The translations under genes were made by a program, and so were the position numbers. From positions 1 to 64,000 of the forward strand of contig NZ_AFIE01000011.1 in the NCBI RefSeq assembly GCF_000214135.1: DNA of 64,000 nt, given 5' to 3'. Shown piece by piece: positions 47,996 to 57,655 of the stretch; position 1 is the first letter of the stretch, and each line of letters opens with the position of its first letter. The notes below the pieces were generated by a model. It was given only the letters and a program-made list of their open reading frames with translations, was not told the DNA's origin and did no database searches. The DNA comes from Acinetobacter sp. P8-3-8 (lineage in GTDB: Bacteria > Pseudomonadota > Gammaproteobacteria > Pseudomonadales > Moraxellaceae).

Positions 47996-50146
47996 GTGAA
48001 TAGTTTTAAAGACCTGTTGCTGAGTTTCAAATCCAATTCCATACTGATCTATTGCTTACAAATTTTTATTGTTCTTACAGGAACAACGCTTGGGCTTTAT
48101 TTTCTTGGTTATGATCATTTAATTGTCCCGATCACGTTAGGTGCAATTGCCACAGCACTGACAGATTTTGATGATCGGCTGACCATTCGTTTACGCAATC
48201 TTGGCTTCGTTTGCATACTCTTTTTCAGTGTCAGCAGTATTCTTGAATTTCTCGCGCCTTATAAACTCTTCTTTTTAATCTACTTATCGCTTTCTAGCGC
48301 CGCTTTTATTTTAATGGGTGCGCTTGGACAACGTTATGCCACCATTTCATTTGGCACAGTCTTATTGTCCATTTACACCATGTTTGGTTTGGGTGAATAC
48401 AATGAGTGGTATCAACAACCCAGCTATTTCGTCATGGGCACGCTGTGGTATGGTTTTACTTCAATCCTTTTCTACCTACTTAAACCTACCCAAGCCGTTC
48501 AAGAAAATTTGTCGCAAAGTTTTAATGCTTTAGCACAATTATTGATGACCAAGGCTCGGCTTTTTGACCCTGACAATACTGATAATGTTGAACGACTTTT
48601 ATATGATTTATCTCTACAAAATAGCGCAGTCGTACAAACTTTAAATACAGCAAAAGCATCTTTACTCACACGTTTAAAAGCATCTCGTGCCAATAAAAAT
48701 ACCATTTACTGGCTTAATTTATATTTCTTGGCGCAAGATATTCACGAACAAGTTACTTCAAACTATCTACATTATGAGAATATTCATAAGAATTTTAGCC
48801 GTACTGATTTAATTTATCGCATTCAAAAAAATGTGCGCTTACAAGCAATTAATTGTCAAAAACTCTCTGAAAACATTTTAAAACATCAGGTTTTTCAAAC
48901 TCATTCAGAAAATTCGGCAGTCTTAGAAAATTTAGAACTTTCAATGAAGGCTTGGATTCAACAGAATCCGCATAATATAGAAGTGAAGAATTTGTTGTTG
49001 GTTTTAAAGAATTTAAAGAACGTACAAGAACAATTTATTAACCTCAGTATTGAACAAGACAGCTATCAACAAAGTTATAGTCAACACCACGATAACCTAA
49101 ATTTGTTGGATGATGATATTCAGGACATCCAAGATTTATGGCTTAAAATTAAACAGCATTTAACACCGAAGTCTGCACTATTTCGACATGCTGTACGCAT
49201 CGCTTTTGTTTTTGCTGTGGGATATTGCATTTCATTATTGCCCTTTGCTAAAAATGGCTATTGGATATTGCTCACCAGTTTATTTGTCTGCCAAATCAGT
49301 TATTTTGCGACCAAAAGCCGTTTAAAACTACGAACCTTAGGGACGATTTTAGGGGTTATTTTAGGCATTCCCCTTCTCTATTTTGTACCCAGTGTAGAAG
49401 GTCAATTGGTACTGACCATTATTTGTGGGGTCTATTTCTTCTATCTACGCTCAAAAAAATATGCCATGGCAACACTGATGGCAACCTTAATGGTTTTATT
49501 GATCTTTAATTTAAAAGGTGCAGGCTATGCCATTATTTTACCAAGAATTATCGATACCATCTTAGGCTGTTTAATTGCATTCTTTGCGGTCAGTTTTATT
49601 TGGCCAGATTGGAACTTCCGTAATATTTCCAATAACATTCTCAAAAGTACTCAAGCGACTTTAGATTATTTCGATGCAATTGTTGAGCAATATCAACAGG
49701 GTAAAAACAACAGTATTGATTATCGCAAAGCACGTCGCTCAGCGCACAATGCTCAAATCGAATTATCCACGATGATCTCAAGTTTAAGCACTGAACCGAA
49801 TCCCAAACAGGATTTAATTCATCATGCATTCCGCTATTTGGTCTATAGTCATAGTCAACTGAGTTATGTTTCAGCTCTAGGTAGCCACCGTGAACAGGTG
49901 CATGATCAACAGATTTTGGATTTAATGCTGTGGTGTAAACAAACATTGAATGATGTTTTACTCAATCAAATACCTTTAGATGAAGCATCAATTCAAAAAA
50001 AATTATTGGAAATTAGTCAATTGAGTGAGCAGGAAAATTTGTCTGAAGACCTTTTATTGGCTTTAAAACAAATCAGTTTGTTATTAGAAACCTTACCTGA
50101 GTTGTTAAAACTTAAAACCACATTGCTTGAACTCGAAATTAAATAA
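47996..50146 (+). CDS. FUSC/YccS-type inner-membrane transporter
   Basis: 716-residue protein of the YccS/aromatic acid exporter (FUSC) family. There are two membrane blocks, one at residues 15-165 and one at about 400-545 with GYWILLTSLFVCQISYFATK and GTILGVILGIPLLYFVPSVE. They are separated by a long helical cytoplasmic segment and followed by another. The duplicated architecture is that of YccS/YhfK. It uses a GTG start. Substrates are unknown; related proteins export aromatic acids or fusaric acid. Confidence 0.86.
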   Translation: MNSFKDLLLSFKSNSILIYCLQIFIVLTGTTLGLYFLGYDHLIVPITLGAIATALTDFDDRLTIRLRNLGFVCILFFSVSSILEFLAPYKLFFLIYLSLSSAAFILMGALGQRYATISFGTVLLSIYTMFGLGEYNEWYQQPSYFVMGTLWYGFTSILFYLLKPTQAVQENLSQSFNALAQLLMTKARLFDPDNTDNVERLLYDLSLQNSAVVQTLNTAKASLLTRLKASRANKNTIYWLNLYFLAQDIHEQVTSNYLHYENIHKNFSRTDLIYRIQKNVRLQAINCQKLSENILKHQVFQTHSENSAVLENLELSMKAWIQQNPHNIEVKNLLLVLKNLKNVQEQFINLSIEQDSYQQSYSQHHDNLNLLDDDIQDIQDLWLKIKQHLTPKSALFRHAVRIAFVFAVGYCISLLPFAKNGYWILLTSLFVCQISYFATKSRLKLRTLGTILGVILGIPLLYFVPSVEGQLVLTIICGVYFFYLRSKKYAMATLMATLMVLLIFNLKGAGYAIILPRIIDTILGCLIAFFAVSFIWPDWNFRNISNNILKSTQATLDYFDAIVEQYQQGKNNSIDYRKARRSAHNAQIELSTMISSLSTEPNPKQDLIHHAFRYLVYSHSQLSYVSALGSHREQVHDQQILDLMLWCKQTLNDVLLNQIPLDEASIQKKLLEISQLSEQENLSEDLLLALKQISLLLETLPELLKLKTTLLELEIK

Positions 50147-50305
50147 TGTGCGATGAAAAGTGCTCAGCGCTTATTTTGGAGAATATTTTATTTTTCCAAA
50201 ATAAGTGCTTAGAAAAATCGAATTTACAGACACTGAATAATTTTATCCAACTTTTCAGTGAATTCCGTTACACTCGCAACGCATTCACATTTTGACTCAG
50301 TGACC

Positions 50306-50593
50306 ATGAATATCAAATCTTTACGTATTGTGGGTTTTCTTGAAGGGCTTTCTTTCCTTCTTCTCCTCTTTGTTGCTATGCCAATGAAATATATTTGGGG
50401 TAATCCTATTTTAGTCAAATATGTCGGCATGGGACATGGTGTGCTTTTCATTGCATTTCTTGCAGTTTTATTTGTCGTCTGTGAAAAGCAAAAGTGGTCT
50501 ATCAAAATGTTTATTCTGGGATTAATTGCTTCTATTTTACCGTTTGGGCCATTTGTTTTTGATCATAAATTAAAGCAATTTGAGCGTAGCTAA
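50306..50593 (+). CDS. DUF3817 family membrane protein
   Basis: 95-residue protein with three membrane helices. The opening LRIVGFLEGLSFLLLLFVAM and MKYIWGNPILVKYVGMGHGV are the DUF3817 signature; the C-terminus ends PFGPFVFDHKLKQ. The ATG at 50306 is preferred over the longer frame from 50258. No strong ribosome site is visible. The function of the family is unknown. Confidence 0.82.
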   Translation: MNIKSLRIVGFLEGLSFLLLLFVAMPMKYIWGNPILVKYVGMGHGVLFIAFLAVLFVVCEKQKWSIKMFILGLIASILPFGPFVFDHKLKQFERS

Positions 50594-50667
50594 GCTTCTA
50601 TTAACATCGTTCATTTTTTGTTTTTAGTTCACCAATATTGTTTTATCAGTTTATGCAGAATTATCGC

Positions 50668-50699
50668 AAACAAGGGAGATAGTATTCTCCCTTGTTTTT
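50668..50699 (+). terminator. Intrinsic terminator
   Basis: AAACAAGGGAGA pairs with TCTCCCTTGTTT over a 6-nt loop, then T. It serves the DUF3817 gene and, with A on the other side, possibly craA from the opposite strand. Confidence 0.88.
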
Positions 50700-50730
50700 A
50701 GAACAACTAAGTTCTTCTATAAAGAAAGAC

Positions 50731-51972
50731 TTAAAACTCTCCTCGTTCAGCTCGACCACGCATAATTTCCTGCAATATTCTTCGTGGGAACGTGAACCAT
50801 AAAATAATCAACGTTAAGCATGACAAAGCATAAGCCCATAGATGAAAATGCTCATACAACACACGAACCAATTCAATTACAAAGAAAAAAGTAAACATCA
50901 TCAATACTGAAACAGCCGCAGCAACCGTACCTTTAGACACTTCAGAAGACATCAGTGCAAAACGATACAGTACAGAGAAACTAATTCCCTCACCAAAGCT
51001 GACTAAAGTCATGCCGAGAATGACGCAGTACAGGAAATATTGTTGCCAAATCACACCTAAAAATACGATGAGCGTACCGATCAACATCAATGGCAAACCA
51101 ACCAATACCGTTTTCCCCAAGGCATAACGATCAATCACTTTGATGAGCACAATATTACCAACAATCAATCCCCCTAAAACTGGAAATTGCGCCAAACCAT
51201 ATTGCACACTACTTAACCCCAACTCTTCTACGAGCATTACTGGTGACAAAGCAATCCACAACATTAACGGCATGGCGAGCATGGGTAAACCGAGCGTTAG
51301 CCCGATAAAGGTCTTATTTTTAAAGACTTGTTTATAGTCATCCCAGATATAACTTAAAGGTTGTTTGGGAATACTCACTTTACGATCTGGCATTTTGGCT
51401 TTTAACCCAAACCAACTGAGAAAGGCCAGAAATGCAATGCCAATAAAGCCCCAATGCCATGACACATGGTCGATGAGGAATGCGCCGAATACAGGCCCTA
51501 ATAAGGGTGCGAGTAAGGAAATATTTGCCATCAATGCCATGACTTTAATGGCATCACGTTCTTCAAAAGTTTCTTGAATCGCAGCATAACCCACAGCAGC
51601 AATCACCGATAAACCAAAGCCTTGAAGGAATCTTAAAGCCAAGAAGCTTTCAATGGTATGCGTGAATAGAATCAGTAAACAAGTGATGACAAAGAATGCG
51701 ACACCTGCCAATAAGACTTTTTTACGCCCAAGTCGGTCTGACAATGGCCCCATGAGCCATGCAACACAGGCTCCTCCTAATAAATAGAAGGACATTGAAG
51801 ATGGTGCCCAAACACTGCTCACACCAAATTCTTTGGTAATCGCAAGCATGGCGGGTTGTACCAAGTCATTGCCGATATAGACTGAAAATTCGAACAGTAC
51901 CAAAGCTAATGGAAACATTAGCGTGGCACGACTCAATGTCGTGGTCTGTTCTTTTTGCATTAAATTTTGCAT
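50731..51972 (-). CDS. craA: Chloramphenicol-type MFS efflux transporter CraA
   Basis: 413-residue 12-helix major facilitator drug:proton antiporter of the MdfA/Cmr group. The N-terminal stretch TLMFPLALVLFEFSVYIGND closely resembles the A. baumannii CraA sequence as I recall it. It includes the acidic residue in helix 1 of this group, motif A (GPLSDRLGRKKVLLAG) and motif C-like ISLLAPLLGPVFGAF. CraA exports chloramphenicol and other drugs in A. baumannii. The start could be either of two Met codons four residues apart. It is monocistronic. Confidence 0.88.
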   Translation of the reverse strand: MQNLMQKEQTTTLSRATLMFPLALVLFEFSVYIGNDLVQPAMLAITKEFGVSSVWAPSSMSFYLLGGACVAWLMGPLSDRLGRKKVLLAGVAFFVITCLLILFTHTIESFLALRFLQGFGLSVIAAVGYAAIQETFEERDAIKVMALMANISLLAPLLGPVFGAFLIDHVSWHWGFIGIAFLAFLSWFGLKAKMPDRKVSIPKQPLSYIWDDYKQVFKNKTFIGLTLGLPMLAMPLMLWIALSPVMLVEELGLSSVQYGLAQFPVLGGLIVGNIVLIKVIDRYALGKTVLVGLPLMLIGTLIVFLGVIWQQYFLYCVILGMTLVSFGEGISFSVLYRFALMSSEVSKGTVAAAVSVLMMFTFFFVIELVRVLYEHFHLWAYALSCLTLIILWFTFPRRILQEIMRGRAERGEF

Positions 51973-52267
51973 TGTTTTCTACATATAATTGTTGGCTTGT
52001 TTGGCTGAACACTATTTTTTGGGAGATAAGCGACAGCCCAATGACAAGCACTGAGAATTTAAATAATAAGTTGTGGAATTTGCTTTGAAATAAAGCGGTT
52101 AAACACCGTATTCACGAGGTGTCTAAATCAATGGATAAAAAAGCAAAAGATAAAACAATAATTGTGAGATTTTAAGTTCAGCAAAATACACCCATCTTGC
52201 TGATTGGCGAGATTTTAGCAAAATTTAGGTGTGAAGACGAGTAAGGATTTGCAAAGATCATAATATA

Positions 52268-52553
52268 ACCTGAGTCCGGAATAAGATATGTTTTCAGCTA
52301 TATGAGACGCGGAAACGTCAGTCGCATTGTTCGAGGCAGGACTACATCTGTAATATACTGTTTTTGCAATATATTAGGTACTTGATAGTATCTGTCGAGT
52401 TCGCGACTGACAAATGGTTTTGCCTACTTTTCCCGAAAGAAAAGTAGGTCGAACCGAAGGTTAATCCTTACATTTGACTTTAAACGGTAAGACTCTGCTG
52501 TGCCGGATCTATCTTTTCAATAACTTACATCAAAGTTTATCCCGAACTGACGT
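52268..52553 (+). mobile_element. MITE-like structured intergenic element, copy C, with 7-bp target duplication
   Basis: 286 bp with imperfect terminal inverted repeats ACCTGAGTCCGGAATAA and the complement of ACGTCAGTTCGGGATAA. It is flanked by the direct repeat TAATATA at 52261-52267 and 52554-52560. The intact core has GTCAGTCGC/GCGACTGAC and the uninterrupted hairpin CCTACTTTTC-CCGAAA-GAAAAGTAGG at 52423-52448. It shares long identical stretches with copy B. It lies in the 618-bp gap upstream of craA; the other part of that gap (51973-52267) shows only AT-rich sequence. Confidence 0.85.
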
Positions 52554-52590
52554 TAATATAAGCAAAATTGAATAACAAGAACGATTCTAT

Positions 52591-53475
52591 TTAATCAGAT
52601 CCCACAGGCTGAATAAATTTTCCAGCCTTTAAATCCTCATAAGCTTGCAAAATTTCAGGATAAGTATTCATTACAAAGAAGCCTTTGGCATTGATCGGTT
52701 CATTCAGTGGCGCAGCGCTCATAAATAAAAAATGACTCTCCCGAAGTGCTGTGATTTCGACTTGTTCACCGTGGCTGGACATTACAGCAAGCGCTTGGTC
52801 ATCAAGTTGGTCATCTTCGGGACTAAACTGTAAACGTCCAGTGCGTAAGAAAATTAAGGTGCTGTCACCTTGTTTAGCAGGTAATACTACGCTTTGCCCT
52901 GCTTTTAAATGAATATCTAACAAGACTATAGGGCTGTGTGTTTTGGCTGGCCCTGTCTGCCTTGCATATTCGCCTGCAATGACTCGCACTGTATTAATTT
53001 CATGTTGTTCATTTTTTAGCTGAACCGTTGGAATAGAAGCTCGACTTAAACTTTGATAACGAGCAGGTTTCAATTTATCTTTGCCAGGTAAATTGACCCA
53101 CAGTTGCACAATTTCAAAAGCACCGCCTTGTTTTGAAAATGCTTCACTAAACAACTCTTTATGCATCACACCTGATGCAGCGGTCATCCATTGCACATCG
53201 CCTTCGGCAATGATGCCACCTCCGCCAGTAGAATCACGGTGTTCCAATTCACCTTTAAACATGATGGTGACGGTTTCAAAACCTCGATGCGGATGCTCTG
53301 TCACGCCTTTGCGTAAATGTGTAGGTTTTAAAATTCCCGGTCCGAGATGGTCGAGTAATAAGAATGGTGAAACGGTATTTCCCAACTCATGATGTGAAAA
53401 AATGGTTTTGACTGGATGAAAATCCCCAACAGAAAACAATGTGTCATTGCGATGGATAAAAGCGAGGGTTTTCAT
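52591..53475 (-). CDS. Pirin family protein
   Basis: 294-residue bicupin protein of the pirin family. The N-terminal cupin carries the metal ligands: HPHRGFETVTIMFKGELEHR gives two His, and WMTAASGVMHKELFSE gives a His and Glu. The C-terminal cupin (HLKAGQSVVLPAKQGDSTLI) lacks a full ligand set, as usual. Bacterial pirins include quercetin 2,3-dioxygenase YhhW and metabolic regulators, so the exact role is not fixed. The ribosome site is weak. The next gene upstream lies 30 bp away on the same strand. Confidence 0.88.
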   Translation of the reverse strand: MKTLAFIHRNDTLFSVGDFHPVKTIFSHHELGNTVSPFLLLDHLGPGILKPTHLRKGVTEHPHRGFETVTIMFKGELEHRDSTGGGGIIAEGDVQWMTAASGVMHKELFSEAFSKQGGAFEIVQLWVNLPGKDKLKPARYQSLSRASIPTVQLKNEQHEINTVRVIAGEYARQTGPAKTHSPIVLLDIHLKAGQSVVLPAKQGDSTLIFLRTGRLQFSPEDDQLDDQALAVMSSHGEQVEITALRESHFLFMSAAPLNEPINAKGFFVMNTYPEILQAYEDLKAGKFIQPVGSD

Positions 53476-53505
53476 ACTGTATTTTTTCTCTTAGTCAGAA
53501 AAATA

Positions 53506-54270
53506 TTAACCATAAAAATGTTGTTTTAGGCTAAAACTATATTCGGTTAAATAACGCTGTAACTTTTCAATATCATTGGTCGGTTCAATCGCACGTAAAT
53601 TTAAAGCTTCAATTTTATCATTCAACAATTTTAGAATTTGCGCTTGTTCAATTTCAGGTAATTGTGCTTTTTCTTTCTGTTGTTTCTTAATTTCTAAATA
53701 ATCTTCTGCCCAATGTCGTAATGGATCATTGGCATTAATTTGCTCAAACAGTTGCGTAATCAATAGTTCAGGCATGATTTGCTGTGTTGCCAATTCTGCT
53801 GACATCAAACCACGAATCGAATAGAACACTTTTTTATAGGTAAAATTATCAGCGGTTTGCATCACATCCATACCGCCTTTAGCAAGTGATAAGTAATGAT
53901 AATACAATGCTTTATAATCTATTCGTTCCAGTAAACCATCTCTAAAACTTTCCCATTCAGGAAATTCATTAAAATAGACGATATGTGCTCGTACCCATTC
54001 CAAAACAGTAGGATTGCTTTTCGCAAGTAATCCAAACATTTTATTCAGGTCAAAGGAGACAAAGTCAAAATCACCATCCATGATTTCGATTAAATCACGG
54101 TGTTTTCGATAGTCATAATATTGTGCTTTTGAAGGTAGATGAAAACCACGTACATCATAGTCACTGTCTGGACTTGCCATCCCCCATAAACGACTGCCAC
54201 TTTCGATATAAAACAGTGGATAGTCATCTCTATCTTTAAATAAGTTTTGAATTTCTTGTTGAATGTTCAT
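53506..54270 (-). CDS. RlaP-like nucleotidyltransferase
   Basis: 254-residue predicted nucleotidyltransferase of the RlaP family. The catalytic motif is ESGSRLWGMASPDSDYDVRG (residues 23-42): the GS pair plus the two carboxylates in DSDYD. The third Asp is probably in GDFDFVSFDLNK. The C-terminal half is helical. RlaP proteins were named for association with RNA ligases, but the substrate is unknown and no ligase is adjacent. It overlaps the end of the DdlA-type gene by 35 bp, so it is translationally linked to it. Confidence 0.8.
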   Translation of the reverse strand: MNIQQEIQNLFKDRDDYPLFYIESGSRLWGMASPDSDYDVRGFHLPSKAQYYDYRKHRDLIEIMDGDFDFVSFDLNKMFGLLAKSNPTVLEWVRAHIVYFNEFPEWESFRDGLLERIDYKALYYHYLSLAKGGMDVMQTADNFTYKKVFYSIRGLMSAELATQQIMPELLITQLFEQINANDPLRHWAEDYLEIKKQQKEKAQLPEIEQAQILKLLNDKIEALNLRAIEPTNDIEKLQRYLTEYSFSLKQHFYG

Positions 54271-55324
54271 GGCGTTCTAATGCTAATTCTAAAAGTTGAG
54301 TAATCAATTCAGAATAACTTATTCCTGTATTTTCCCAAAGCTTTGGATACATGCTGTTATTGGTAAAACCGGGCAAAGTATTTACTTCATTTAATAGAAT
54401 CTCGCCTTTTTCAGTTAAGAAAAAGTCTACACGTGCAAGACCTAAACAACCTAAAACTTTGAATGCCTTGATTGAAATATCTCGCAGCTTTTTACTTTCT
54501 TCCTCTGAAATTAATGCAGGAATAACTACCTCAGAAGATTGATTATCAATATATTTTGCTTCGTAAGAATAAAAACTTGATTTAACAACCACTTCACCAC
54601 AAACACTGGCTTTAGGATAATAATTTCCTAGAACGCCACACTCTATTTCACGTCCTTTAATAAATTTCTCGATCAAGACTTTGTTATCATATTCAAAAGC
54701 ATAATCTAATGCTTTTAAATACTCTTGTTCATTTTCAACTTTGCTCACACCTACAGAAGAACCTTGATTTGCAGGTTTAACAAATACTGGGAGTCCTAAA
54801 GCATTTTGAACTTCCTGAAAACTGATTTCATAAGGATTATACGAATGCACTGTTAAAAATGGTGCGACAGCAATACCTGAACCTTGTAACAAGCGCTTGG
54901 TCACATCTTTATCCATACATACAGCCGAACTAAGCACATCTGAACCTACAAAAGGCAGATCTAGCATTTTAAGCATGCCTTGCAATGCTCCGTCTTCCCC
55001 TAAAGTACCGTGGATGATTGGAAAGACTACATCTATTTTTGGAAGTCCTTGAGCATTTTCAATTTCAAAAATTTGAGATTGACTCGTATGTTGCTGATCA
55101 GAATTTTCACGAGGTGCAAGTGATATTAATTTAGGATCATTACCATTTTCTAAGTAATGAGTTGTGTCTAAAATACGCCAACCACCATCTTGATCTATGC
55201 CAATCAGACTAATATCAAATTTTTGCTGATCAATTGCATCAATGATATTTTGTGCAGATTGTAATGAAACACGATGCTCTGATGATTTACCGCCAAATAT
55301 AATCCCGACTCTAATTTTAGCCAT
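54236..55324 (-). CDS. D-alanine--D-alanine ligase, DdlA type
   Basis: 362-residue ATP-grasp ligase. It opens KIRVGIIFGGKSSEHRVSLQ, close to E. coli DdlA (about 364 residues). The ATP-grasp segments FVKPANQGSSVGVSKV, IEKFIKGREIECGVLG and LLNEVNTLPGFTNNSMYPKL are all present. In Acinetobacter a ddlB copy normally lies in the mur-fts cluster, so this would be a second, dispersed ligase; that is inference. It is the first gene of a two-gene overlap with the RlaP-like gene. Confidence 0.9.
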   Translation of the reverse strand: MAKIRVGIIFGGKSSEHRVSLQSAQNIIDAIDQQKFDISLIGIDQDGGWRILDTTHYLENGNDPKLISLAPRENSDQQHTSQSQIFEIENAQGLPKIDVVFPIIHGTLGEDGALQGMLKMLDLPFVGSDVLSSAVCMDKDVTKRLLQGSGIAVAPFLTVHSYNPYEISFQEVQNALGLPVFVKPANQGSSVGVSKVENEQEYLKALDYAFEYDNKVLIEKFIKGREIECGVLGNYYPKASVCGEVVVKSSFYSYEAKYIDNQSSEVVIPALISEEESKKLRDISIKAFKVLGCLGLARVDFFLTEKGEILLNEVNTLPGFTNNSMYPKLWENTGISYSELITQLLELALERHEHSTRNSKLI

Positions 55325-55375
55325 TTTAAAATTCTCAAATTATTTCATTATCAATATCTAGAAACGAATCACTGA

Positions 55376-55750
55376 TCAAGGACACTTTGCCTTCTGAAAA
55401 CTCTTGGTATTTTTACCACGTAAACATTGATATTCTTTTTGCGTATCTACACGTGTCCAGTCATTATCAACCTTTTTAAAACGGTAAACCGTACGAATCG
55501 ACTTGACCGAATCATCCATCAAACCTGTTTCAGTCAACTTCACTTCCGCCACAGTCGGTGACTCAACACTATTAAAATACTGACGAATTTCTAAAGTAGA
55601 CAGATCTTTGCGCAGATCACTACGCTCATTCAACACCTGAGCCAAAGGTGTTTCAGAGCCACCACCCACTTTACTCACTAAATTCTGTGTCGTTGCACAA
55701 CCTGACAATACTGCTACACATAAAGCAGAAGTTAAAATCAAACGATTCAT
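55376..55750 (-). CDS. Small lipoprotein of unknown function
   Basis: 124 residues with lipobox LSGC (lipid on Cys18) and a strong ribosome site (AGGGGGAA). The mature part starts ATTQNLVSKVGGGSETPLAQ and has two cysteines near the end (YQCLRG and KAKCP), suggesting a disulfide and a compact domain. No family recognised. It lies between two minus-strand genes and is bounded upstream by a terminator. Confidence 0.7.
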   Translation of the reverse strand: MNRLILTSALCVAVLSGCATTQNLVSKVGGGSETPLAQVLNERSDLRKDLSTLEIRQYFNSVESPTVAEVKLTETGLMDDSVKSIRTVYRFKKVDNDWTRVDTQKEYQCLRGKNTKSFQKAKCP

Positions 55751-55776
55751 TGTTATTGTTCCCCCTATAACAAGAA

Positions 55777-55809
55777 AAAGGTATTACACATATCATGCAA
55801 TACCTTTTC
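55777..55809 (-). terminator. Intrinsic terminator of the FAD-linked oxidase gene
   Basis: AAAAGGTATT/AATACCTTTT perfect 10-bp stem, 13-nt loop, with a T-run on the minus strand. Confidence 0.85.
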
Positions 55810-55862
55810 ACTTTACACTATTGAAACTATGTTTCTGTGATCTAAATACGATCTAAAAAAGT

Positions 55863-57272
55863 TTACAAATCAAACAATTTTCCTGGGTTCATAATCCCGT
55901 TTGGATCGAACACTTTTTTCAACGCTTTCATATATTCAATTTCTTCAGCAGTACGTGTGTATTCAAGATAAGGCTTTTTCGTCATGCCCACACCGTGCTC
56001 TGCTGAAATCGAACCATCATATTTTTGTACAGTTTCAAATACATACTTATTTACAACCTGACATTTTGCAAAGAATTCATCTTTAGATAAATTTTCAGGT
56101 TTTAAAATATTTAAATGTAAATTACCGTCACCAATATGACCAAACCAGCAAATTTCAAAATCAGGATAGTTTTCTGCAACAATGCTATCAATTTCTTTAA
56201 TGAATGCAGGAACATGCGTGATTAATACTGAAATATCATTCTTATACGGTGTAAACGGTGCAATCGTTTCAGAAATATCTTCACGTAAACGCCATAAGCT
56301 CTGTACTTGTTCAAGACTTTGGCTCATCACGCCATCAAGTACCCAGCCTTGCTCCATACAATGCTCGAAGATTTCCATCGCAGCATCAATAATTGGTTCA
56401 TACGGCGCTTCAAACTCAAGCAATACGTAGAATGGACATTCAGTTTCAAATGGACGAGGAACATGTCCACGTGCCAAAACTTTCTGCATTGCCAATTCAC
56501 CAAAGAACTCAAATGCAGTCAGGTCAATTTTACTTTGGAATGCATGTAGCACAGGCATAATCGCATCAAAATCAGGAACGCCCAAGACCAATACTTGTAA
56601 ATCATGCGGTTGGCGTTCCAGCTTAATTTCAGCTTCAGTGACTAGACCTAAAGTCCCTTCACCACCGATGAATAAATGCTGCAAGGCATAACCCGTCGCA
56701 TTTTTAATCATGCCTTTGTTTAAACGTAATACATCGCCCTTACCTGTCACAACAGTCAGACCCAGTACCCAATTACGTGTCATGCCGTATTTAATAACTT
56801 TAATACCGCCTGCATTGGTACCAATATTGCCACCCATTTGCGATGAACCAGAAGAAGCAAAATCGACTGGATAATACATACCTTGCTCTTCGGCATAATT
56901 TTGTAATTGCTCAGTCACTACCCCTGCTTGGATACGTACCATACGATCAGCAGGATAGAATTCTAAAATTTGATTCATCTTGTCAAAGCTAATGACAATT
57001 TCACCATCGGCAGCCACAGCACCCGCAGATAAACCTGTACGACCACCTGATGGGGTAATCGCAACATTAAATTGATTGGCAAGTTTAACAATCGCCTGAA
57101 CTTGTTCAGTAGACGATGGAAAAACAATGACTGATGGATTTGGATCGAAATGCTTAGTGTGGTCTTTACCCCAATTTTCTAAGCTATCAGCATCGGTTTT
57201 AATGCGGTTTTCACCAACAATTTCCGTCAATTGGGTCAATAATTCAGGTGCTATCGTTACTGGAGCATTCAT
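55863..57272 (-). CDS. FAD-binding oxidoreductase, D-2-hydroxyglutarate dehydrogenase-like
   Basis: 469-residue flavoprotein of the VAO/GlcD family. The FAD-binding stretches are ITPSGGRTGLSAGAVAADGE near residues 77-96 and GGNIGTNAGGIKVIKYGMTR near 147-166. The C-terminal lobe has the metal/substrate motif HIGDGNLHLNI and ISAEHGVGMTKKPYL. The closest class is D-2-hydroxyglutarate dehydrogenase; glycolate or D-lactate dehydrogenase are alternatives. It is divergent from serA, whose product can make D-2-hydroxyglutarate, so this flavoprotein probably recycles that by-product. That coupling has been described in pseudomonads. Confidence 0.82.
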   Translation of the reverse strand: MNAPVTIAPELLTQLTEIVGENRIKTDADSLENWGKDHTKHFDPNPSVIVFPSSTEQVQAIVKLANQFNVAITPSGGRTGLSAGAVAADGEIVISFDKMNQILEFYPADRMVRIQAGVVTEQLQNYAEEQGMYYPVDFASSGSSQMGGNIGTNAGGIKVIKYGMTRNWVLGLTVVTGKGDVLRLNKGMIKNATGYALQHLFIGGEGTLGLVTEAEIKLERQPHDLQVLVLGVPDFDAIMPVLHAFQSKIDLTAFEFFGELAMQKVLARGHVPRPFETECPFYVLLEFEAPYEPIIDAAMEIFEHCMEQGWVLDGVMSQSLEQVQSLWRLREDISETIAPFTPYKNDISVLITHVPAFIKEIDSIVAENYPDFEICWFGHIGDGNLHLNILKPENLSKDEFFAKCQVVNKYVFETVQKYDGSISAEHGVGMTKKPYLEYTRTAEEIEYMKALKKVFDPNGIMNPGKLFDL

Positions 57273-57513
57273 CGTTTTGCGGGCCTAGCAAGTAGAAAAT
57301 AAGGTTGTGGGTACTACAACATGCAAAATTTTAAATCAGTCAGTGAAAATTTTTCAGCATTTTTTTAGAGTCAAATACAGTCAAAATCGTCAACTTTACT
57401 GATTTCAGCAGTATTTTACCTAGTTGATGACGATGGATAAAGCATAGTTTTATATTGCGTGACCCATACGTCATATCGAAAGCATTGTTCAAGCGCTATA
57501 AAAATCAATAAAT

Positions 57514-57541
57514 TAGCGATCTATTTGATTTATATATAATG
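57514..57541 (+). promoter_or_regulatory. Candidate serA promoter
   Basis: TATAAT at 57536-57541 with TTAGCG 16 bp upstream, in the 383-bp divergent gap between the FAD-linked gene and serA. This gives a leader of roughly 110 nt. The rest of the gap has no gene. Confidence 0.4.
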
Positions 57542-57655
57542 CTTATCAGAAATCGTAGATAAAATATCCGCTTTACTATGACAAACGAAATATCTATAGA
57601 ACAGTGTCTATGGTATCATACTGCGACTAAATTTGGCCTTTGTAGCGGAGCCGTA

